A stretch of DNA of 7,792 bases from JAAZMI01 sp050942615 (lineage in GTDB: Bacteria > Bacillota > Dethiobacteria > DTU022 > UBA8154), in contig JBMNNQ010000060.1 of assembly GCA_050942615.1 (NCBI GenBank), positions 1 through 7,792 of the forward strand, read 5' to 3'. Of this stretch, positions 1 to 3,879 are shown piece by piece. Each line of letters starts with the position of its first letter. Positions within the stretch are counted from its first letter, which is position 1. A program made the position numbers and the translations under genes. The notes beneath the pieces were generated by a model. That model had not been told where the DNA came from, made no database searches, and worked only from the letters and a program-made list of their open reading frames with translations.

Positions 1-460
1 GAATAAACCACAAAGTTTAGAAGAGCTGCTGAAAAGGCCGGAATTAAATTACCAAAAGTTAGCCGGGGTGCTGGACAAGGAGCAGCGCCGGCAGCTTTCC
101 GCCGACGAAGAAGTGATCCGGGAAACGGAAACGCAGATTAAATATGCCGGCTATATCACCAAACAGGAAAAAAGCGTCCAACAACTTTCCAGGTTGGAAT
201 CCAAACTGATTCCCACCGATTTTGTTTATGATGCACTAACCAACATTTCAATAGAAGCCCGGGAGAAGTTAAAAGAAATCAGGCCCCGGACCTTAGGGCA
301 GGCTTCCCGCATCGACGGCGTAACCCCGGCCGATCTTTCTTTCCTCAACCTGCACCTGGAAAACAGGCACCGTTCCCGTGCTAAACCGGCAGGGAAAACG
401 GTAGAGAATACGGTTGCAAAAACGCTGGAACAGGCGCCGGAACAGGGTCCGGTAGAATGA
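1..460 (+). CDS. mnmG: MnmG (GidA) tRNA U34 carboxymethylaminomethyl-modifying subunit, C-terminal part (5' end outside window)
   Basis: The frame is open from base 2 and gives the last 152 residues of MnmG, the FAD-binding partner of MnmE that builds the (carboxymethyl)aminomethyl group on wobble uridine 34 of certain tRNAs in the cytoplasm. The family C-terminal signature is clear: a Tyr-containing 'QIKYAGYI' block, then 'LIPTDFVYDALTNISIEA', then 'EKLKEIRPRTLGQASRI', then 'GVTPADLSFL'. This all-helical C-terminal domain contacts MnmE and tRNA. After the usual end point (about 'LNLHLEN') the protein runs on for roughly 30 polar residues rich in Lys, Glu and Ala, longer than most homologues as I know them. 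The TGA stop overlaps the acpS start by 4 bp, so the two are probably translationally coupled. The FAD-binding N-terminal half lies left of the window. The family call is secure. Confidence 0.95.
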   Translation, partial: NKPQSLEELLKRPELNYQKLAGVLDKEQRRQLSADEEVIRETETQIKYAGYITKQEKSVQQLSRLESKLIPTDFVYDALTNISIEAREKLKEIRPRTLGQASRIDGVTPADLSFLNLHLENRHRSRAKPAGKTVENTVAKTLEQAPEQGPVE

Positions 461-864
461 ACGGGCGGCAAAAAAATGCTGGCGACAAGCCGGTGCTTAA
501 AGGCGTGGGTATTGATCTGGTCTGCATCCGGCGTATCAGGCGCGTCTACAAGCGCCGGCCGACACGGTTTTTAAACAGGATTTTTACAGAAAAAGAAATT
601 GCGCTTTTTAAAGCTAAAGCAAATCCTTTCCCTTCCATGGCTGCCCGTTTTGCAGCTAAAGAAGCAGTCGCCAAGGCCTTGGGCTGCGGTATCGGCCGCG
701 TTGGCTGGCGCGATCTGGAAATTTTGTCTGTCGCCGGGGGAAAGCCTGTGGTTTGCCTGCAGGGGGCAGCACAGGCTTTGGCCAAAAAAAAGGGGATCAG
801 GGGGATTGAAATTTCCCTTTCCCATGACAATTTTTACGCTGTGGCCCAGGCAGTCGCCTATTAG
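457..864 (+). CDS. acpS: Holo-[acyl-carrier-protein] synthase (AcpS-type 4'-phosphopantetheinyl transferase)
   Basis: This 135-residue protein moves the 4'-phosphopantetheine arm from coenzyme A to a serine of acyl carrier protein, the activation step of fatty-acid synthesis. Visible signatures are 'GIDL' near the N-terminus, with the Mg-binding Asp at residue 20; 'FTEKEI' at 43-48; the 'ARFAAKEAVAKALG' helix at 63-76, with the metal-binding Glu at 69 and the conserved Lys at 73; and a C-terminal 'SLSHDNFYAVA'. AcpS proteins usually start only a few residues before the first Asp motif, so the 457 ATG adds about 13 residues. A GTG at 493 is a shorter alternative. I keep 457 because its ATGA overlap with the mnmG stop suggests coupling, though no strong Shine-Dalgarno precedes either start. 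No clear terminator follows. Confidence 0.93.
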   Translation: MNGRQKNAGDKPVLKGVGIDLVCIRRIRRVYKRRPTRFLNRIFTEKEIALFKAKANPFPSMAARFAAKEAVAKALGCGIGRVGWRDLEILSVAGGKPVVCLQGAAQALAKKKGIRGIEISLSHDNFYAVAQAVAY

Positions 865-997
865 CGAACAGCTCAAAAACCCTTTTTTCCCGGTAAAACC
901 ACGAACCCCGGTTGGAAAACAGCATTAGGCAGCATTAGAAAGCAGCCAGTCAGCTTTCAGCTAATGGTAAATAAAGGCAGACAGCGCTGAATGGTAG

Positions 998-1063
998 CCA
1001 GGCAGTGATCGGTCAGCCGCCAGGCAGTGATCAGGCAGCTACCAGGCAATGGCAGGCAGCGGG
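998..1063. repeat. 22-bp tandem repeat, three copies
   Basis: The word CCAGGCAGTGATC begins at 998 and again at 1020, and a weaker copy (CCAGGCAATGG) begins at 1042, an exact 22-bp period. The second half of each unit is more variable but keeps a CAG core. Similar GCAG/CAGC words are scattered from about 925 to 1150, so the array may once have been longer. Two turns of B-DNA are about 21 bp, so copies lie on nearly the same helix face. No function is known to me. Confidence 0.8.
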
Positions 1064-1205
1064 AAACACCGGAAGGTTACAAGCAGCAGTGGAAAAAGGC
1101 TGCAGTCAGCAGTGGTCAATGGTTAGCAGTGCCCAAATAGCAGCTGGGCGGGGCGCCCTGTTTAAATTTGGCAGCCTCCCGCGGCAACTTTTTGTGTTTT
1201 TTCTC

Positions 1206-1234
1206 TTGACTCCAAAAATAATTTGTGGTAATTT
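1206..1234 (+). promoter_or_regulatory. Candidate sigma-A-type promoter upstream of iscR
   Basis: A TTGACT hexamer at 1206-1211 (5 of 6 to TTGACA) is followed after 17 bp by TAATTT at 1229-1234, a weak -10 with 3 of 6 matches. The surroundings are AT-rich, in contrast to the GC-rich flanks. Transcription from here would carry about 340 bases of leader before iscR. The poor -10 makes this tentative. A second possible -10, TAAAAT at 1326-1331, lies inside the operator candidate. Confidence 0.35.
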
Positions 1235-1243
1235 TGTGGTAAT
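1222..1243. repeat. Perfect 11-bp direct repeat, two copies, across the candidate -10
   Basis: TTTGTGGTAAT occurs twice back to back, at 1222-1232 and 1233-1243, with no mismatch. The 11-bp period is one helical turn, so both copies face the same side of the DNA. They overlap the weak -10 of the candidate promoter. This arrangement would suit cooperative binding by an activator or repressor, but that is inference. Confidence 0.6.
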
Positions 1244-1262
1244 CCCTATTGTTTTAGTAGGG
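1244..1262. repeat. Inverted repeat CCCTATT / AGTAGGG
   Basis: CCCTATT at 1244-1250 faces AGTAGGG at 1256-1262 across a 5-base loop (GTTTT). The arms pair over 7 bp in RNA, counting one U-G wobble. CCCTA and TAGGG are exact complements. It lies just downstream of the candidate promoter at 1206-1234, so it could be an operator or a small hairpin at the start of a transcript. No T-run follows, so it is not a terminator. Confidence 0.45.
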
Positions 1263-1316
1263 TTAAACAAAAAGTCAGTATGCTTTTCTTGAAAGGGTTT
1301 GCTTTTTTATTATTGG

Positions 1317-1341
1317 AATCCTGAGTAAAATACTCAACATT
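1317..1341. promoter_or_regulatory. Candidate IscR/Rrf2-type operator upstream of iscR
   Basis: TGAGTA at 1322-1327 and TACTCA at 1331-1336 are a perfect 6-bp inverted repeat around a 3-base AAA centre. Symmetry resumes outside at AAT (1317-1319) and ATT (1339-1341), giving a 25-bp site in which only two of the eleven pairs, those immediately outside the core, fail. Dyads of about 25 bp with an A/T-rich centre and ACT/AGT-like half-sites are typical of IscR and other Rrf2 regulators. The site lies 5' of the Rrf2 gene itself. TAAAAT at 1326-1331, a 5/6 match to a -10, sits in its centre, so binding could block RNA polymerase. The -35 for that -10 is poor. Confidence 0.6.
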
Positions 1342-1540
1342 AACTACAGCCCATTAACTACAGCCCAATTACAGCAGTTCAATATCAACAGACTAGCATC
1401 ATTAACAGGTCAACATTAACAGCCTAACATCAGCAGTTTAGCATCAGCAGCCTAACTACAGCAGGCTAACTACAGCAGACTACAGCAGACTGCAGCAGAC
1501 CAACATCGGCAGACCAGCAGCAGATTAACAGCAGCAGTTT
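1338..1540. repeat. Degenerate 14-bp tandem repeat array in the iscR leader
   Basis: From 1338 the sequence runs in 14-base units. The first two are identical (CATTAACTACAGCC at 1338 and 1352). Later units begin at 1366, 1380, 1400, 1414, 1428, 1442, 1456 and 1470, with a consensus near CATCAGCAGCCTAA. After about 1483 the period slips to 10, 11 and 14 bases, still built on CAGCAGA. The + strand is A- and C-rich, and G occurs almost only in CAG. The period is not a multiple of three and there is no ribosome binding site, so it is not coding. It falls between the operator candidate and the iscR start. Confidence 0.8.
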
Positions 1541-1583
1541 CCCCGAATCAGCTAAAAATGATCTGGAAAGGTGGAGAAAACGG

Positions 1584-2003
1584 GTGCGTTTAACGGCAAA
1601 GGGAGAATACGGTGTCAGAGCGATGATCAACTTAGCCTTAAATTATCCAGCCGGGCCGACCCCCTTAAGCCAAATTGCCCGCATGGAAAATATTTCCCGG
1701 CAGTTTCTGGAACAAATTTTTGCAACCTTAAGGCGTGAGGGACTGATTAACAGCACCAGGGGCACCAAAGGCGGCTATTCTTTGGCAAACCATCCCGAAA
1801 ATATTTGTGTCGGTGACATCATCAGGGCTTTGGAAGGCCCGATTGTGCCGGTGGATTGTTTAAATGAAAGAAAAGAGGGCGAACAGCTTTGCAGCCGCGA
1901 GGATATTTGCCTGGCCAGAAACGTGTGGGAAAAGCTGCGGGATCATATCAACAACTTACTAGACAACATAACTTTGCAGGATATGCTGGACTGCAGGTTC
2001 TGA
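1584..2003 (+). CDS. iscR: IscR-like Rrf2-family transcriptional regulator of Fe-S cluster biogenesis
   Basis: This 139-residue Rrf2-family regulator opens with 'MRLTAKGEYGVRAM', followed by the winged helix: 'LSQIARMENISRQFLEQIFATLRREGLI' split over residues 28-55, and the wing 'STRGTKGGYSLA' at 57-68. The [2Fe-2S]-type cysteine triad is present at Cys92, Cys103 and Cys109. Its C-X10-C-X5-C spacing is longer on the first side than the C-X5-C-X5-C of E. coli IscR. Extra cysteines are at 75 and 137. IscR normally represses its own operon when cluster supply is adequate. GTG at 1584 is chosen because AAAGGTGGAG (1567-1576) lies 7 bases upstream and the protein then begins exactly as the family does. 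It is first in iscR-iscS-iscU. CymR, another Rrf2 member, is less likely given the cysteines and the context. Confidence 0.93.
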   Translation: MRLTAKGEYGVRAMINLALNYPAGPTPLSQIARMENISRQFLEQIFATLRREGLINSTRGTKGGYSLANHPENICVGDIIRALEGPIVPVDCLNERKEGEQLCSREDICLARNVWEKLRDHINNLLDNITLQDMLDCRF

Positions 2004-2092
2004 TTCCCTGCCGGCAATGGGAAGGGGGCGCTTCAGCCTGGTTTCCCGCCGGCAACAGGGGCGGGGCGCTACAGTCCTGATTTCCTGTCTGC
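2000..2092. repeat. 38-bp tandem repeat (2.4 copies) at the iscR-iscS junction
   Basis: Unit one (2000-2037) and unit two (2038-2075) match at 28 of 38 positions by my hand alignment, and a third partial unit starts at 2076. Shared words are CTG[A/G]TT at the start, GCCGGCAA in the middle and GGGGCGCT near the end. The first unit contains the iscR stop codon (TGA 2001-2003). GCCGGC makes each copy partly self-complementary. The unit differs from both arrays upstream of iscR. Confidence 0.7.
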
Positions 2093-2122
2093 CTTAAATT
2101 TCGCAGCGGTTCTGAACATAAT

Positions 2123-2138
2123 TGAAAGGGGCCTTTCA
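2123..2138 (+). promoter_or_regulatory. Hairpin covering the iscS Shine-Dalgarno
   Basis: TGAAAGG (2123-2129) and CCTTTCA (2132-2138) are exact reverse complements. As RNA this folds as a 6-bp TGAAAG/CTTTCA stem with a GGGC tetraloop. The iscS ribosome binding site, AAAGGGG at 2125-2131, is half in the stem and half in the loop, ending 9 bases before the ATG. Folding could lower iscS translation relative to iscR. The stem is AU-rich and short, so the effect may be modest. Confidence 0.45.
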
Positions 2139-2140
2139 GC

Positions 2141-3316
2141 ATGCAAAAGATTTACATGGATCACGGTGCTACCACCCCCCTGGATGAGGAGGTCCTGGCG
2201 GCAATGCTTCCTTACCTGCGGGGCAAATACGGGAACCCCTCCAGCTTGCATTTTCACGGCCGTGAGGCCCGCGCAGGCCTGGAAACAGCCCGGGAAAAAA
2301 CTGCACGGGCCTTGGGCGCCTCCCCGGAAGAAATAATTTTTACCTCCGGGGGCACGGAAGCAAACAATATGGTCATTCAAGGTGTGGCCAGAAATTTTTC
2401 CGCCGGCGATCGGCGGCACGTTATCACCAGCGCCATCGAACACCATGCTGTTTTGGACACGGTAGCCTACCTGGGTCGGAACGGCTTTGATGTTACCTTT
2501 TTGCCCGTGGATCGCTACGGCCTGGTTGATCCGGAAGAACTGGCCGCAAAAATAACGGCTAAAACTATTTTGGTAACCGTGATGACGGCCAACAATGAAA
2601 TAGGCACCATCCAGCCCATCGCCGAGATCGGGCAAATTTGCCGGCAAAAAGGCGTCTATTTCCACACCGATGCCGTCCAGGCGGTGGGGAACATGCCTTT
2701 TAACCTCAAAAAACAGCCGATCGATATGCTCTCCCTTTCCGCCCATAAATTTTACGGGCCCAAGGGTGTGGGCGCCCTCTATATCCGCCAAAAAACGGGG
2801 ATCAAACAGCTGGTTTTCGGCGGCGCACAGGAAAATAAAATGCGTCCCGGGACGGAAAACCTGCCGGGCATCGTCGGGTTGGGCCGGGCCATTGAAATGG
2901 CCACCACCGACTTGGAAGCAAAAACCGGGGCCCTGCGAAAATTAAGGGAGCGGCTGATCAGCGGGCTGCTGCAGATAGAAGCGGTCCGGCTGAACGGGCA
3001 TCCCACAAAAAGGCTGCCGGGCAACGTCAATGTCAGCGTGCCCTATGTCGAAGGGGAATCGCTTTTACTGCACCTTGACTTAAAAGGCATTGCCGTTTCC
3101 AGCGGTTCAGCCTGCACTGCCGGTTCCCCCGAGCCTTCCTATGTCCTGCTGGCCATCGGGCTGGATCGCCAAACAGCACAGGGTTCGCTGCGCCTGACCC
3201 TGGGCCGGGGCAATACCCCCGCAGAAGTGGAATATACACTGCAGTCCGTGCAGGAAATTGTGACCAAACTGCGGGAAATGTCCCCGTTGTTTGACAGCGC
3301 CAAAGGGGCCGTCTAA
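2141..3316 (+). CDS. iscS: Cysteine desulfurase IscS/NifS (PLP-dependent)
   Basis: This 391-residue class-V aminotransferase-fold enzyme converts L-cysteine to L-alanine and an enzyme-bound persulfide, the sulfur source for IscU and tRNA thiolation. It starts with the hallmark 'YMDHGATTPLD'. Other landmarks are 'GNPSSLH' at 31-37, 'FTSGGTEANN' at 67-76, the PLP-stacking His of 'EHHAVL' (100-105), 'MTANNEIGTIQP' (148-159), Asp177/Gln180 in 'HTDAVQ', and the PLP-binding Lys203 in 'SLSAHKFYGPKG'. The catalytic Cys325 lies in 'SSGSACTAGSPEPS'. The mobile loop around this Cys looks like that of group I (NifS/IscS) rather than SufS enzymes. The length is normal. The gene is 137 bp after iscR and 75 bp before iscU. 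The ATG at 2141 is supported by AAAGGGG nine bases upstream and by alignment with the family N-terminus. Confidence 0.96.
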   Translation: MQKIYMDHGATTPLDEEVLAAMLPYLRGKYGNPSSLHFHGREARAGLETAREKTARALGASPEEIIFTSGGTEANNMVIQGVARNFSAGDRRHVITSAIEHHAVLDTVAYLGRNGFDVTFLPVDRYGLVDPEELAAKITAKTILVTVMTANNEIGTIQPIAEIGQICRQKGVYFHTDAVQAVGNMPFNLKKQPIDMLSLSAHKFYGPKGVGALYIRQKTGIKQLVFGGAQENKMRPGTENLPGIVGLGRAIEMATTDLEAKTGALRKLRERLISGLLQIEAVRLNGHPTKRLPGNVNVSVPYVEGESLLLHLDLKGIAVSSGSACTAGSPEPSYVLLAIGLDRQTAQGSLRLTLGRGNTPAEVEYTLQSVQEIVTKLREMSPLFDSAKGAV

Positions 3317-3391
3317 GGAAGCCCTTCGCCGGGCCATATATTCATACCGGGATCAACAAATAATACCAAAATAGTTTGGGAGTGAAGAAAA

Positions 3392-3766
3392 ATGTACAAT
3401 GAAAAAGTGATGGATCACTTTCAAAACCCCCGCAATGTGGGAAAAATGGATGACGCTGACGGCGTCGGGGAGATCGGCAACACTACCTGTGGCGACATCC
3501 TGAAAATTTTCATCAAGGTCGAAAACGACACCATCAGCGATATCAAATTCCTGACTTTTGGTTGTGGAGCAGCAATTGCCAGCAGCAGCATTCTAACAGA
3601 AATGGCCAAAGGAAAAACCCTGTCCGAGGCCCTGGCCTTAACCAACATGGATGTGGCTACAGAATTGGGCGGGCTGCCCCCTGAAAAGCTGCACTGTTCC
3701 AACCTGGCCGCCAGTGCCCTGCAAAACGCGATCGCCGACTACAGGCAAAAGACAGAGCGTGTCTAG
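3392..3766 (+). CDS. iscU: Fe-S cluster assembly scaffold IscU (NifU N-terminal family)
   Basis: This 124-residue IscU-type scaffold receives sulfur from IscS and iron to build [2Fe-2S] or [4Fe-4S] clusters for transfer to apoproteins. It begins with the classic 'MYNEKVMDHFQNPRNVG'. All three cluster-ligand cysteines are present: Cys33 in 'TTCGD' with the conserved Asp35, Cys58 in 'FGCGAAIASSS', and Cys102 in 'KLHCSNLA' next to His101. The segment 'LGGLPPEKLHC' corresponds to the LPPVK region that HscA binds in E. coli IscU, but here it reads LPPEK, and no hscA or hscB is visible. ATG 3392 has GGGAG at 3378-3382, nine bases upstream. It is the last gene of the isc operon. A SufU assignment is unlikely because SufU carries an insertion before the last Cys. 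Confidence 0.95.
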   Translation: MYNEKVMDHFQNPRNVGKMDDADGVGEIGNTTCGDILKIFIKVENDTISDIKFLTFGCGAAIASSSILTEMAKGKTLSEALALTNMDVATELGGLPPEKLHCSNLAASALQNAIADYRQKTERV

Positions 3767-3783
3767 GCTTCCAAAGCCTTTTT
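3765..3783 (+). terminator. Short Rho-independent terminator candidate after iscU
   Basis: AGGCTT (3765-3770) and AAGCCT (3774-3779) form a 6-bp stem with a CCA loop, followed by a T-run to 3783. The hairpin starts inside the iscU stop codon (TAG 3764-3766). The stem is short, so it may be leaky. It would separate the isc operon from spoIIP. Confidence 0.55.
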
Positions 3784-3813
3784 ACTTTTCTATTTAATTG
3801 CAGGTTCAAAAAA

Positions 3814-3843
3814 ACATATTTGTTAATCCCCCCCGCATAATTA
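3814..3843 (+). promoter_or_regulatory. Candidate sporulation sigma-E-type promoter for spoIIP
   Basis: ACATATT at 3814-3820 fits the -35 class (G/T)(A/C)ATATT at six of seven positions, and CATAATTA at 3836-3843 begins with the CATA core of the sigma-E -10. The spacer is 15 bp, within the range for sigma E. SpoIIP acts during engulfment and is known to be made under sigma E in Bacillus, which agrees with this reading. The second half of the -10 is a poor match, so confidence is moderate. Confidence 0.4.
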
Positions 3844-3866
3844 TATAAATACGATATTTTTTTTTT

Positions 3867-3874
3867 GAGGGGGG
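3867..3874 (+). promoter_or_regulatory. Shine-Dalgarno that sets the spoIIP start
   Basis: GAGGGGGG follows a run of ten T residues and ends 5 bases before TTG 3880. An upstream in-frame TTG at 3865 overlaps this site and would read it as codons, so 3880 is the better start. Confidence 0.7.
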
Positions 3875-3879
3875 TTATT

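Larger units (their letters stand above)
865..1583. other. Long non-coding region between acpS and iscR, rich in short repeats
   Basis: I see no credible protein gene in these roughly 720 bases. The only open frames are weak ones with no ribosome binding site and repeat-driven composition. The stretch has three parts. About 905-1190 is rich in GCAG/CAGG words and holds a 22-bp tandem repeat. About 1190-1340 is AT-rich and promoter-like. About 1338-1540 is a degenerate 14-bp tandem array rich in A and C. The last 40 bases carry the iscR ribosome binding site, AAAGGTGGAG at 1567-1576, 7 bases before the GTG. Individual elements are listed separately. Confidence 0.8.

Noticed and set aside
599..928. 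109-codon + strand frame overlapping acpS
   Set aside because: This is a +1-shifted shadow of AcpS. Its composition is atypical and it lacks a ribosome binding site.
1005..1292. 95-codon GTG-initiated open frame between acpS and iscR
   Set aside because: It has no ribosome binding site and runs through the 22-bp repeats and the AT-rich promoter block. The predicted protein has repeat-driven composition and resembles nothing I know.
1338..1540. CRISPR array or TRAP-type leader
   Set aside because: Units are 14 bp, adjacent and degenerate with no spacers, so it is not CRISPR. TRAP sites are GAG/UAG triplets separated by 2-3 bases, whereas most triplets here are CAG with a 14-base period.
2069..2791. 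240-codon open frame on the minus strand under iscS
   Set aside because: It lies antisense to a complete, motif-perfect IscS, has no recognisable domain, and reflects the GC-rich codon bias of the real gene.
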